A stretch of DNA of 64,000 nt from Nemopilema nomurai (GCA_003864495.1 ML133471.1:3780257-3844256), one strand, 5' to 3'; positions 1 through 13,095 are shown, counted from the stretch's first letter. Numbers and translations: made by a program. The notes: generated by a model not told the origin, from the letters alone.

Positions 1-3000
1 AAAGCAGTTGAAAGAGGTGCAGACCCTAATTACATTGGACCAGAGGGCTTTGCAGCTATACACTTAGCTGCAGGACTAGATGGTGCTGTTGGGATGCAAA
101 TGCTCAACTTGCTGCTTAGATACAATGGAAACCCAAATTTAAAATCATCTGATAGTGAAACTGCCCTTCATATTGCTGTTATGTGGAACAGGGAAAATGC
201 AACACGGCTACTGCTTGCCCGCGGTGCTGACCCAACGATTAGAAATTCAGATGGATTAACTGCATTTGACTTGGCAGAGAATACAAGTGACAATGAGTTA
301 AAATGTTTGGATTTGTTGAGGAGTACCCTGAATGATTCATCAGAAAGCGACTTCTCTCCTAATGAAAAAAACGTGCTATTTAACCCTACTGTAAATTACA
401 GACATGGGTCAAAAAATTATAAACTTAGAGAATCGTTGATGTCTCCTAAAAGAAAGTCCACAGAATTTTGTGATGTGGTTGATGGAAAAAGCACCTATAC
501 TATGCATTACCCAAATGGTTTACCAGAGCAACAAAGTCAGATGTTTTATAAAAAGGCTCCACCCCCTAGTTATTTCCCATATAATCCAATGTGGATGGGA
601 ATGCCTGGTCCTAATGGGCAGCAACCTGGAGAAGTAGCCATGCCTCAGAACTTCCCCCAAGTACCTTATTTTGACAGGCCTCCTACACAAAGTAATGGCA
701 AAGACTCATTCTTTGATCTATCTGTTCCTCCCAATAGAAACTCTTCAATCAAAAATCAACAAGACCTTGAAAGGCAAGACGAGCTTTCCCATTCAGATTC
801 TCAAGGATCTTTTGATACTGCATTCACTTGGGATTCGGACATTGATTCCTCAACAAGCTACTTTAGTCTTCCCAAAGACTCTTTACGGAGCTTCATCACT
901 GAACTGAAGGGCGGGGAGGAAAAGTATGTGCTACACAAAGGCTTAAACGGGGAAGCATCTTTGATTATTGGATCAGATTTTGAGTCTAGGATCTCTCTCG
1001 GTGAAATACCTGTTTCTCTTATAAAAAATACGAATGAAAGCATTATCAGTGAACAATTCAAGCGAAGTTCTGGGAGGAAGTCTGCAGAGAAAATGTTTCT
1101 GAGAAGGGCAAAACTTATGCAATCTGGAAAAAAGACAAGAAAGAGCCAAAGTAGCTGGACAGGTACAAACGAAGTCTCTGTTGGTAGCCCCAATGGGGTT
1201 TTGCCAGAACGACCCCGGTTCTTTCGAAGTCCGTTTCCCTTGATTAACATGCCCTTACGGCAACACATGAATGGCTTTCCAGAGGAGACCAGTCAAAGAG
1301 ACAATGAGGGGAATTCTCCACCAAGACCAAGAATGGTGGATAAAACGACGCAAAAGAACCTTAACACCAATGCCGTAAATGGCGAATCTGCCACAGAAGA
1401 AGGAAAATCGCAAAGCACAAGGACTCCAAGAGATACGAAGAAGGGCCTACTTAAACAATCCCAGTCACCTGAAAAACTAGTGCCAACGATGCGACAGCAG
1501 ACCGGCAAGCAGTTTTACTTAGCGTCCGTACCACCGGGAACCGGCTCGGTAGAAACGAACACCCGGACACCAACAACGGACGAGACTTTGTCACAGCCTG
1601 GCAATGAAGAGACCGAAATCGAGTTCCCTATAATGCGAACATTTGGCTCACCAAGGAACCTGTATGCTGAAACGACCCCTGTCACTCCAAACACGACACG
1701 CAGTTTATTTGACCGGTCAATGTTTGGCCGTAATGACGTGAATGGTGATATACCAGACGGTGACATTTTCAAATTTGGTTTCGAGGTAACTGGTAACGGG
1801 GCGAAAGGGGTGGTGCAGAGCAAAGAGACCAGAAAATTCTCTTTAATACAGAGAAAGGTTGATGTTTTAGACCCAAACCAATCGGATGTCTTCCCTACCG
1901 ATGTAGAGTCAGCCGCTGGCGAAAGTGACAGTAGTTCTACAGGTTACCATGGCGATGCCTCTCAGCAAAACAGCCCGGATGACGTAGTGGATGCCCCGCA
2001 GCCCAAGTTCAGCTTACCAAGTTCTCCGTCAGTGACAGCGAGGAGTAAGCGTCGAAAGGACATGATGGAGGTGCGGTCTGGAAAGGACTATGACGAAGCT
2101 TCATCGACAGACACAGATAGCAAAGAGATGGAGGCCGACAAGCCGGATGAAGCAACTGCAAACTTACCGCCGTCCCCTCGAGAAAGGCTAAATGGAGTTA
2201 CTTCATCTTCCGATGAGATAGACCGAAATCGGGCGGGGAAGGAAAAAGAAGAGGCCATTGAGAAACCTTCAGATTTGAAGAGGAGTCCAGGTTTTAGGGT
2301 GAGACAAAAGGTCGATCATACGTTTGAAGATCGGACAGAGCTGAACAGCCCTTTGTTACCAGAAGACCTGAAGTCGTATCACAAGGCACAGTTGAACAAG
2401 CCAATGCGCAGCAGAAAGAAATGGGAGCACAAGTACGACTGCTCGTGCGAGCTGTGCATGACGAGGAAGGGACATGCAATAGTATCCGCATCACTGCCGC
2501 ACTGTGAGCATGACCAGTGCCACGAATGCAAGGGAGACGGCTTCGAAGACGTGTCATTCGACTATGATTGGAAGGACGTCAGCTTACTCGATTCAACGAT
2601 CACTCAGCACTCGATTGTCGTCCCCAAGGACATCCAGGCACTGGATGTGGAGGAGCTTAAGCAAAGGCTAATCAAAGCTGACGCCAAGCCGGGACCCATA
2701 AACAATAATACGAAAAATATTTACATGAAGCATCTTGCCAGGGTGGAAGCTGGTCTTGTTACTAAAGGAGAGGTATGCCACCTTTCTGTTCTGCTAGACT
2801 GTGTAGACAGTAAAGAGTTACCAAAATAAGCTTCGTACACGACAAAGTACTTGTATTGCCTCTGCATTTGTTTTTCTGCTATTGAGTTTGGTTTTAGAAG
2901 TTTTTCGATTGGCTTTAGCAACTGAAAATACTAAAACATATTGTTCGTTCCCATTTGAAGTCGTTGGAGATAATGACTTCTATACTGAGTCAAATTAACA

Positions 3001-5530
3001 TGAATAAACAAGATAAAAAAACAAATTTAGTTTTAGCCTTGTTACGATTATGGAGTTGGTTGACTTTTATGTTTCAAAAATGGTTTCTTGAATTTCAATC
3101 TTTTGTAGCCATTCAAGTTGTGATATTTCTTTTTGATCACGCGCACAGAAACTAACGAAAATATTCCTATGAAAGCATTAAGCGTCGCACACGTGGATAA
3201 TTCAACCACCTACTTACTACACTTTTTGATCCTAATGGTAAGAAAACTCTCCTTTAGAGCTCAACTTTCATGGAGTTCGTTCCAGAAATGAGAAGAGAAC
3301 TGATGCAACCCTCCGCGGAAGACTTCAACTCGTTGGAAGAGGAGATCATAAACAACTTCGAAAACCCATCAAAGCACAAGTGGAGAGAGGGGTAACTATT
3401 CAGTTTGATAAATTAGCTACAAGGCCATACACCTATGACATGTCACTGAACATGATATTTTGTTTCCTTTTCCTGGGACTCTAAATTTTGTGACATTTGA
3501 TTAGAATTCCAACCAGTTTCTTTCGATCTGCTCAATTAACAAATGAGTTTGCAACAGTTTTATGTCGGAGGCTCTTGTGAAAGATGAAAAGGCTCGATAT
3601 TTCTATATGAACGTAACAGTTAATGCTATGTGACCTGCAAGTCAAGGCATCAATAATTGCTTACCAATATGACTTGTCAATCAATTTGGAAACAATTTTT
3701 GGGTAAATCTATTTAGGACTCATTTGATTGTTCATTTGCCCATTGCAAATGTCTTTTTGAATCTTTTTCTTTCAAAAATTGCTTGACCCTTTTACTGTCA
3801 GTAATGTTATTGTCAGTTTATGTCTCAAAAAATGTTTTAGACAATTCAGCTTATCAATTTGGTCCTCCCACAATGACCTTAGCTAAACTACCATTATCTT
3901 TTAAATGCGAAATTTATTTACACAAATATTCATTTATCTGATGTTTGCCCTAAGGATACAGAAAGCATCTTTCAACTACATACTCATCGACCCAAGAGTT
4001 ACCACAAAAATCAAAAGCAGAGACCTTGACGAGAATGAAAAGTTCACCTGTTTTATTCGCTCGATCTTTTACGTTGGAAAAGGAAAAGAATCACGACCTC
4101 ACGAGCATTTGGCTGATGCCGTGAAGTTGAAGAAGTCGAACAATCCTAGCACAAAGGTGTCCCTTTGCTATTCCCTTTGTTCTCCCTTTGTTCTTGTTGT
4201 ATTTATGTTGTTGTTGATTTTTATATTCACAATACACATTTCAGTCGGCATAAATATTGTTTTTTCCTTCTGCATGGAACACTTTAAATGTGCACGATAC
4301 AAACAACCCACCAGAATTGTGTGTACATTCAGGATAGGTTTTCAGGACCCGCTACAAGGCACACCCTGTCTCTAAGCTGTTTTCATGCAAATTTACTGTT
4401 TGCTTAATGTCGTGTGAAAAATAATCTTCGTGCTCTTGTGGTGCCTTTCGTCTCAAACCACCAAAAAACACTGCTTAATTGGCGATTGGGGAAATCCTCA
4501 AAAGGCCTGTCATTCGTTTTTGACTGTTCAATCTCATTTGACACCACTGACGCCAAGTATCCGAATCGATTAGTCGTATCACGACTAAGACCTTCAGCAA
4601 GCTTGACCCCTTGAAATGTTTGAATGCTTTGTTTAACACAACTTTCTACCTATCTTATAGTAAATTTGTTCATTTTGATTGGCCACCTTTTGTCTTTTCC
4701 CATACGTCACGTTTTTGTTGTTACAGGGAAGCGAAAAACTGAAAATGATTCTGAATATTTGGCAGTCGGGTTTTGGCGTCGTCTCCCTGCATTTGTTTCA
4801 CAATGTCATACCGGTCGAGGCGTACACACGCGAAGCCTGTATGATCGAAGCAATGGGTGAGTGACATTTGAATACATGTCAATTTGATACTGTGGTATTG
4901 ATTTAATGCTACATAGTATGTATTGACTTCGGCTTGAGTGTGTACCGAGAAGATTGCTCATTCTCGTGTGCTCTTGAGCTTCTTCATACATACACACACA
5001 CACGCCGTTTAAGCAGAAACTTTTAGGTTCAATTGTTTCTTGCAGTATTTCTCGCAATTGTTTTTCAGTAGGTTTTATGACAACCACTCCCTTGAAATGT
5101 AACTTTTGTTAAAGTTTGTCTCTAACAGAAGTCTAGCTTTTGTTAAAGTCATGTAAGCAGGAAGCTAACTTTGTTGACGTTATTCACTTTAACCATCTAT
5201 AATCTGTAAATTTTACCGTAAACTGTTTTTGAATGCTTTAAAGTCTAAGTACTTTGATTAAAAAAGGATGTATATGTTTTTGGAATTGAAATGCCGAGGA
5301 TCGAATACTTTTGCCAAGAAAGTATTTGTCTTTATTCTTGACGTATTTGTGCATTTGGATTTTTTGTAGGACTTACACGACTGACCAATTTAAAGAAGGG
5401 TGACTATTATGGCAATGCGGCGTCTTGGAAATTAAAGAAGAAACGACTTCTTGGAATCCATTTGCTTAAAAAGGCTTTTCAGATTTTTCTTGTGGAGGGG
5501 GAGAAGCAGATAAAGGAAGAAGAGTTGTGA
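1..5530 (+). CDS. ANKLE1: ANKLE1-like LEM-domain GIY-YIG endonuclease (5' end outside window)
   Basis: Exons read at 1-2772 (open at the left edge), 3258-3391, 3955-4156, 4727-4856 and 5370-5530. Phases join cleanly to 1132 residues and a TGA stop. Codons 1 to about 75 are ankyrin repeats (GADPNYIGPEG, TALHIAV, GADPTIRNSDG). Codons about 80-800 are a Ser/Thr/Pro-rich, low-complexity linker. Codons 814-843 hold a Cys/His cluster. Codons about 878-920 form a LEM domain (LDVEELKQRL ... YMKHLARVEAG). Exons 3-5 encode a GIY-YIG nuclease: the YILIDPR strand, FYVGKGKESRPHEHL with the YIG-type motif and the following Arg, then EAYTREACMIEAMG and LKKGDYYG. ANKLE1/LEM3 family nucleases cut chromatin bridges and branched DNA, per established knowledge. 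The order ankyrin-LEM-GIY-YIG is diagnostic. The linker makes this protein much longer than human ANKLE1 (about 615 aa). Exon 3 needs the acceptor ending at 3954; the later CAG at 3960 would break the frame. Confidence 0.93.
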
Positions 5531-5667
5531 TTTACGAAGAAAAAAGATCGTCATATGCTTGTAAATGAATTCAAATGCCATGTAAATATAGTGTATTTTC
5601 TAATTGATATATCTATAGCAAAAAACATGTGAACTAGAGAAAAACCGCCCTTTTTGAAAGAAGAGCA

Positions 5668-5673
5668 AATAAA
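5668..5673 (+). promoter_or_regulatory. Candidate poly(A) signal of ANKLE1-like gene
   Basis: AATAAA lies 138 nt after the ANKLE1 stop codon, on the coding strand. Position and sequence suit a cleavage and polyadenylation signal; no transcript evidence is available. Confidence 0.5.
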
Positions 5674-8600
5674 TTGGAACCAGTATTCCCCATTTCTTTG
5701 CAGCTTAAGACAGAGAGCGAAACTGTCTTTAGTTAGTCGTAACTATACCAACTGCGACCTCGCCGTGTAGTCACGTGACTGATGATGCAGATGTCTCTAA
5801 ATTTTTAAAGATAAACAGAGCTTGTTGCAAAGCATTTTTCTATTCGTATCTCTCGTTTGCAGACATATTTATATTTCTCAAGATGATATATTTCAAGTAT
5901 TTTTGATACAGTTTTGCAGAGTCGAAAGCTATTTGTGCTACAAATGTTTTCTTGTTTTCTAAGTTTTTGTATGCAATTCTATTCTGTTCCTTCTGTCAGT
6001 TGGTTGTGTATTTTTTTATTAAAACTTTGAACTCATTTACTCAGTTTTTTGTTAATCTCATGATACGTTTTTTGTTTCGAAGTCAACTGAACATAGAGCA
6101 TATATTTGAGCAAGGCTTCAAAGACCTTGGGGGTGAATACCCCTTGTCCAATATAGTTAGACTAAGTCCAATTCCATGGTATGATGCATTGCGCATCGCC
6201 ATTCATTTCAGCCGACACCATTCCTATTTCAATGGATTGCTGATAGGGTACCATTTATATTATCGTACTTCCAACTTCAAATGCGGTTTTATGCGCAAAA
6301 TACCCCCTGAGTGTAATCTCCAAAGTTTAATGAATGAAGTTTAAAGTACCTCTGACGTATCCTTCCATGTTCTCCCCAGAGCCATAACATAGCACACCCC
6401 ATTTGTTGATGCACAATTTATTTTCCCGATGAAGGATGCTGAATTATATAATTTCTACCCTTCCCATTTTAAGAAGAAGATTTTGATAAAAAGGAAAAGA
6501 GGAAAAGTGAATTTTCTCGCCATTTCAAAGGTCAGACCCTCCCTATCCAGAAGGTGCTTTTTAGTGTAACCGTTTTTGTTCTCAACCGTTTGTTACCAAC
6601 ATTCATTTAGGAATAACGTCTCTAGATTTGAGGGTGTTCGCCTTACTTGAATCCTGTAGATTTTCTCTAATTTGTCAAGAGAACTTTATATACAGCTTGT
6701 TATTCATGACAGCTCCCAAACAGTTTCGCGTTTGGGAATTTGTAAATACGATATTTTATCGTAGATTTCGTTTTAGTAATGTTTGTGCAGAAGGATAGAT
6801 AAAGTTGTTGAACGATGTGCGTTTTTTAGTGTCGTCAATTCTCTGTTTGCTTGGGATTCAATTTCAGATCAGGAGATCAAACTGCCAGGGTATTTAAGAA
6901 TGTCAAGTGTTCACAAGCTACGTTAACCTTTGCCTTGAGTGACAATGATCACCCTTGGGGGAATGTAGACTCGTGGTATCTGGAGTTTTTTTATAAAGTC
7001 GAGTCCTCAACCAAAAAAGCTTAGTCATTTTGGATTGATCGATTCGAGAAGGTAGTTTATTTTGCGTCGTAAAATCAGGATTCTTATAGATAAGGTCCGA
7101 TCTGTGCTCAAGACAGGATCAAGAGGAGATTATCACTAACGCATTCACGGAGTTTCAATAATTGGGGCTTTGTCAGGTTAAACGATTACAAGGAAGTGTT
7201 TAGAAGTGGCATGAACCGTGAGTCAAGAAACGGATACAAGCGTCATCATGTTAGCCTGGATTTCCGAGAAGCCTGACGGGAAAAGGATGTCGAACCGGAT
7301 TTCGTACGTAATTCCTTGCAAAGTGAGATTCCTGTCTAGATAATTTATAAACATTCAGAACAGTTACAATGAATGCCACGCCCGTTATATTTTCAATTGT
7401 AAGATCAACTTGTGGTTTATCAAAGAAGTGTAGAATAAAGTTATCCAGATCCTTGGAGCATAAATGGACTCCACAGAGTTCTTTTACATCCAAACAATAT
7501 ATCAATAGAGGTGCATGAGGTCATCAAGTAGGACTTTAAGCAACCTGCCATACTTTCGGAAAGCCAGTAGTTTTCATTGTTGCCAAGGGGCCAAAATGTC
7601 TGAAGCATTGTGTATTATCGCAGTCACGTTCTTGGCCCAAGAACAATTTCCCTATTTTCATGCGAAAAATCCTTTTTTTTAAAACTGCTCAACCTAAAAC
7701 AGCCCTGCTGAGCTAGCGTCCATGTTTTCGGTATATATTTCGGCTATAGCTTTTCCTTCCCTGACTCGAAGTTCTCCTCCCAAACACCAAATATTGTGAT
7801 GAAGCTAAGGAGAGCAGCCCAGTTCCTTGTGACGCCAAGTAAATGGCACTTACCGAAGGTTTCTTGCTTTTTGATATAACAAAGGTTTCCCTATAATAAG
7901 GTCAGACTCAGTGAGGATTCTTCAAGCAATCTTAAAAGAGGCAGCGCGACTAAATTTTCTGACTGTTTTTCTGACGAGTTTTTGATGTTGAATACGAGTT
8001 TTCCACTTTGGTTAGCATTGCAAGAGGGGCACTGCACTGTTTATGCCGTTAATTTTATCAACTTGTATGCTTTTATGGTGAAACAGTAGTTTTTTCAACA
8101 ACTTTCAATAACAACTTAAAGAAAGATTTGGGTCTGAACAGCTTGCCGGGAATATTCCTGGGGCAATTTAAGTCTACTTTGTTAATTAAACGTTTTTCAA
8201 TAAAGGAATTTCCAGTAGAACAAGTTAATAAGCATCTGGACAATTAATAAGCAAATTAGTTAAAAATGCATGGGCTCCAGTTGCAAGAATTACAAATTTG
8301 GCACCACTTCTTAAATGCTCTGCAGCAAGACCAAAGATGGAATTGAGTTTAATCCAGGCTTGGCCAACTTCAGAAGTAAAGCAGGGGCCTTCCAGTGGTC
8401 CAAATGTTCCATTTTACACCATCAACCACATGTCACTTGCTGATTGTTGTTGCACCTTCTGATTTACTTGTTGATTGTTCAAGTAGCTGGTTTCCAGTAA
8501 CTTTCTGTAGCTTGTTTATGCTCAAAAGTTTCAAATAATGGGATGAAAAGCACCCAATGACAATTTTTCATCACCCTCTCCAGATTTATGATGCTTGTAT

Positions 8601-9235
8601 ATCGAAGTCATCATTTATTCCTGGACCAAAAGCAAGAGCTGTGGTAGGCTAAACTGAAAATAATTTTGCAAAAAATGTAACAGAGGAGTGAAACACTATA
8701 TAGCACCAGGCATTTTGATTGGAATAAAATAAAAGTCTTTTTCTTTATATTTATCAATCTTACATTGCTATAGGGCATAAATTAGAATAAAACAATGTAA
8801 CACATTTGCACCAAATATATTAAGTTATATTTTCTTACAACTTTAGGATTTTGAAACCACAGCAAAATAACAAAGTAAATTCAATGACTTAAATGTAATG
8901 ATTTTTAGTTCACAAGAACCAGACATTGTACAAGAACAAACTAATCACTTTAGATTGTGTAACAAAGTTTCAAAATTTGATTGTACTGTTATATTTACAG
9001 TTAACCCACAGATAATTTGCTATTAGTAAGTATGATTATATCTATAGCAGAGTTTATGCATTCCATTACTCCCAAACTGCCCAATAAATAACATGCTTAT
9101 ATTGATGTTGTACATCTCCACAACAACAGCATTGACAAAGGTCAACCTATATTTTGATGATGCACTGGCTTTTGTTTATCATGTGACTGTATGATAGCTA
9201 GTCAATTAAATGTGACATCTGCAAGCATCACTACA
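5674..9235. other. Intergenic stretch without a recognisable gene
   Basis: About 3.5 kb between the ANKLE1 3' end and the PH-domain gene. It is AT-rich. A 130-codon plus-strand ORF at 5952-6344 is hydrophobic at its start, then shows no domain, and is treated as chance. The only stretch that reads like protein is a 62-codon minus-strand fragment at 8225-8413, listed separately. No RNA gene or clear repeat was seen. Confidence 0.5.
8225..8413 (-). pseudogene. Possible protein-coding fragment, unidentified
   Basis: Between an in-frame TAA and a TAA stop, 62 codons read like a globular protein segment (for example FGPLEGPCFTSEVGQAWIKL, then a stretch ending GAHAFLT). There is no start codon and no convincing flanking splice site. 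It may be a relic of a gene or transposon protein, or a lone exon of an unfound gene, or chance. I do not recognise the family. Confidence 0.25.
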
Positions 9236-9241
9236 TTTATT
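9236..9241 (-). promoter_or_regulatory. Candidate poly(A) signal of PH-domain gene
   Basis: AATAAA on the minus strand, about 120 nt beyond the stop codon of the PH-domain ORF. Confidence 0.45.
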
Positions 9242-9360
9242 GTTCCTTCAAATAAACTATACTTTTCCTATGTATGGCATCGATTGTAAAACAGCAAGGG
9301 GTAAATTCTCTATTGAGCATAAAATTTGAAACATTGAAGAGAGGGTTTAAAATGTCACGG

Positions 9361-10056
9361 TCACTGCAGATAAAAATCATTTCGCAAGTTAATGTTTTCA
9401 ACGAGTGATAGTGCCTTGGCTCTTCGCAGTTCTTTGAATTCCATGCAATCTCTGTTGTTTTGCGTTACATTAAGCAGCCAACTGAACTCAGCTGACTTCG
9501 GCCGCTCTGGTTTCTTAGCACCGAACAATGACAAGTCGGTGAGCGATCTCGAATGCCTTTTGGCAAGTCCGTCGAGTTGGTCAAAAACACCTGATATTCT
9601 TTCTTGGTCTCGCCTTTCCATCCTTTGGTTTGTTAGAGCCTGTAGGATAGCCGTCATCCATTCATCTCTATTTTCGCCATTGTGACATCCTAGAAGATGA
9701 GTCTTTTTACCAAGAAGGGTTGGTAGAGATAACTTGATGCAAAACATTTTCGATTTATCAACCCCCAATTCTTCGAGAGTCATCGTGAGGTTCTGAACTG
9801 GGAGGATCTCAAGCGGAAATGATTTGAAATCACCCATGTGTTTGTAGAAGTACAAACCCGTGTTTGTGAGCACCACGTATCTTGCACGCCATTGCTTTCT
9901 AACCGACGAGGAATACTTGAAAAGATAACCTTCTCGAATGATATCCTCTTCAACCACAGAAAATTTGCTGCCGTCTTTTAGAAACTTCATGCCCGCAACG
10001 GAGAACTTTCTCGACTTCATAATAATGGAAATTTGGCTATCTTGGCTAAATCCCAT
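9361..10056 (-). CDS. Single-exon PH-domain protein, 231 aa
   Basis: Continuous ORF of 232 codons including a TGA stop. The frame is open upstream to about 10110, but the first ATG is at 10056 (MGFSQDSQISII). A pleckstrin-homology domain covers residues about 38-145. It starts REGYLFKYSSSVRKQWRARY, the classic first two strands with basic residues, and ends in the C-terminal helix with its invariant Trp (NRDEWMTAIL). PH domains bind phosphoinositides or proteins at membranes. The remaining ~85 residues are basic and Ser-rich (HSRSLTDLSLF, KKPERPKSAEF) with no second domain. A TATA-like box lies 61 nt upstream of the ATG and an AATAAA 120 nt past the stop, which supports a complete intronless gene, possibly an old retrocopy. 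A specific orthologue was not recognised. Confidence 0.85.
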   Translation of the reverse strand: MGFSQDSQISIIMKSRKFSVAGMKFLKDGSKFSVVEEDIIREGYLFKYSSSVRKQWRARYVVLTNTGLYFYKHMGDFKSFPLEILPVQNLTMTLEELGVDKSKMFCIKLSLPTLLGKKTHLLGCHNGENRDEWMTAILQALTNQRMERRDQERISGVFDQLDGLAKRHSRSLTDLSLFGAKKPERPKSAEFSWLLNVTQNNRDCMEFKELRRAKALSLVENINLRNDFYLQ

Positions 10057-10116
10057 GAACGATCTTCGCTTTACGATCAACCTTCGATATTTTTCGTCCG
10101 CAGTATGGTATCAAAA

Positions 10117-10124
10117 TATTTATA
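10117..10124 (-). promoter_or_regulatory. TATA-like box of PH-domain gene
   Basis: TATAAATA on the minus strand, 61 nt upstream of the chosen ATG at 10056. This leaves room for a transcription start about 30 nt downstream and a short 5' UTR. Confidence 0.45.
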
Positions 10125-12127
10125 ATCTGACTGCGAGGCTTTGTTTTCGGTCCAACCGCGAAAGAGCTTAGGCCATCTGTTGTTCCTCAGCCCACTGTTG
10201 ATATGGTTCAACTGTCAACTCAGATGGCAGCAATATTTACACATCTGAAGCGTGTTTTCTTTCAGTGGAACTTTAAAAGTATCACGTTCCAGCAAAAAGA
10301 AGCCTTAAATAAATCAGGTCCAGAAAAAAGTCCAAATTCCTAGAAAGCCTCGTTTCGATCAAAGCCTCTATTTTCATGCCATGACAACTCTGACAACAAA
10401 CCACTCAATGCAACAAACCCCATTGTTCATGGAGATGAGTAAGGGGTGAGTTCAGTTGAAGATGTACCAGAAATTTCCTGTTGTTAAAGAGCCTCTTTTG
10501 TGCTTGAGAATGTGTAATAGAAAAGGAATGTAGATTATGAGCGCTAACGTGACGTAAATGCTTCCTTGGTAACTTGATTTGAGTTTTCCAACATTATTTT
10601 CTCTTTTACTTACAATTCACGTGCAAAAGTATGGCACATTTTGTTTTGAAATGGCAGTCACAGAAACTCAGTTTTGTCAAAGGTTATAATTATTGAGGGT
10701 ATCACCCAACCATAGCATGTAGGCTATGTGAACTAAAAGCTGAATCCATTAGTTTCTTCAGGGCAAAGGTGGTGCCATTTGCAATGAGGAAGAATCTTGG
10801 CCATATAGGCTGTCACACGGAAAGACGTTGAATTTCATTTGAGTGCTGACTTGTGCAGAAAAATTATTGCAGTCTTTTACAAATGATGAAAAGCTTTTAG
10901 CATCGAATTCTGATATTTTCTGTTTCTTTAATTATGTTAATTTGGTTTAAGAGTGATTTTAATTTGTTTTTCTGTCACGAGCAATTCAACGCAATAAAAA
11001 AGTTCATCGGTGCTTTTCAAAACAGCCCTTTTCAGTTCGTCAAACAGATGTTTGGAGAATTTAACGCATAACTTTTACGCAGGACTCACTTTTACTTTCA
11101 TATAGAACAAATCTAAGTAGTTTTAGTAAATTCCTCAATACTTTGGCTCCATTGCACAAGCTCTTGAAAACAAAACAAGCTTAGGTGAAGTGCACTTTTC
11201 ATGCCCACAAAGCCCATTCTTGCCAATTCCTTGGCACTTCTTACGAAAATCTTCAAAAAATTTTTTTTAAAATTTGCAGGTACACTAAGAAGACCCGATA
11301 CCGATACTTGGTTTTTACAAAGTCATCGTATGTTGGTCTCCAAATAGCTTCATACACCATCAATACTAAAGTATCATTCTAATTTGTCCAAAAACAGTCA
11401 ACACTCAACAATTAAACCCTTCACTGGACAAACTGTATACGAAGGAATTTCACGAACAATGAGTTCACAAGTAAATAATGCCTTTGCTGCTCTTTTGACA
11501 TCAGAGTGAGCTTCCTTAGCAACAGGGACTGGGACGAGACATACAAATGAAGATAAGAGTGAGAGGGCGAATCCTCTTTGACCATTCTAACTCTGACCTT
11601 TCTATGCATAGGACATGAGAGCTATTAAATTCGAGTTTTCATCCGAAGTAGGGATGTCATTTTTATAAATTATCGGTTATGGTTTACTGCCTTTGATCAG
11701 TTTGACCATTAAGACACCATTCGATTTCCGCAATCGACAAGTTAAAATATCAACAGATGACATAGGAGACAGAAAGTTCAGACTAAATTTTTTACAAGTG
11801 ATTTATCTGAGTCAAATTATTCTTTAACAATAGATGAACTTCACATTTTGGAGACTTAGAATATACGTAAACCTTCCTTCAGCTGTTCTGCGCTGAATTT
11901 TCAGCCTAATGGTGAATTTTCAGCCCAGTTGTGAGCCCCCCCATGGCAATTCCCAGGGAGGGCTCGAGCCCCCAAGCCCCCACGTAGTCGGCGCCAATGT
12001 TTCTATGTTCCAAATAAGTTTACCAACAGCAAATCAGCATGCCCAATCATTGCAAATTTTTCCTCTGAAACTTTCAAAAGTATACAAAACTGTCAGATAA
12101 AAATAAACTAACAAATATTTTATAGTG

Positions 12128-12594
12128 TACCGTAAATTTCCTTTTTAGCCCCCCTCTCAATTAAGCCCTCTTCTCTTATTAGCCCCCTCTCAACCTTGCC
12201 CCCCCCCAATTTTCACTGATGCTGAAATAAGTAAACTTGACAAAAAACAGAGATTTTCATTTTATACCCTGGTCATTTAATGCTTCACATAGTTTCAACA
12301 TTTCTAGCAATTATCTACTGTAAATAAAAACGTCGTAAAGACGACGTGGCCCAAGAAGACATTGAAGAGTTAATAATTGATGACGATGATGATGACAATA
12401 TTTTTGATGTAGATACATGATTTGATGTTTCTTTTATTTTGCAAATAACAAAAAATTAGTCTATCACTGAGAAAGGTTTTTAGTACGAAATGTTAATTAA
12501 GCCAGCCTCTTAATTTAGTCCCCCTCTCTTATAAGCCCCCCTTTGAAGTGCTGAGAAACAATAAGCCCCCTGGGGCTAAAAAGAATTCACGGTA
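12128..12594. mobile_element. MITE-like element, TACCGTAAA family, copy 1
   Basis: Left end TACCGTAAATTTCCTTTTTA is followed by GCCCC. The right end, reverse-complemented, reads TACCGTGAATTCTTTTTAGC then CCC, giving terminal inverted repeats of about 25 bp. Internally there are irregular runs of the type TTAAGCCCCCTCTCTTAT repeated at both ends. It carries no protein-coding capacity. Copies 2 and 3 lie at 34892-35279 and 59217-59307. Confidence 0.75.
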
Positions 12595-13095
12595 TTTGGC
12601 AATTTAGAAATCCACTCACATTTTTTTAAAGTAATATTTAGAGATTTAGAAAGTTTCCTGTGCTATTTACGTGCCCTTTGCCCTTACAGGGTAAGACATC
12701 GAGAACATGGAATAAGAGGAGCATGAAAGCATTATTGTACAGAGTTACATAAATACATCACTCATTCTTTATCATTAAAGAAAGCTTAAACTCATTCAAA
12801 GATTGAATTGATTCAACCCTTCCGTTTCCAGTTAATGCTAGTACCACGAGGTATCCAAACAATTCTGTGAAAACATGCGTGTGTCATACCGTGTTCCTTT
12901 CCAACGAATTCTACTGGAGTATCATTAGTTCTAAGGTTAAAGTTGATGTCCTTTAAGAAGAGGGACAGTCAAGGGCATTAATGTCAACCCCAGCATTGCA
13001 GATCAAGACAAAAAAGGTCATGGAAACTTAAAAGCAAGCAGAGGAGACTGGAAACGAATCGTTAGAAGATAACATGACGGCTATTGTAGCAGATA

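Noticed and set aside
5952..6344. 130-codon plus-strand ORF after ANKLE1
   Set aside because: AT-rich hydrophobic start then no recognisable domain, no promoter or splice support.
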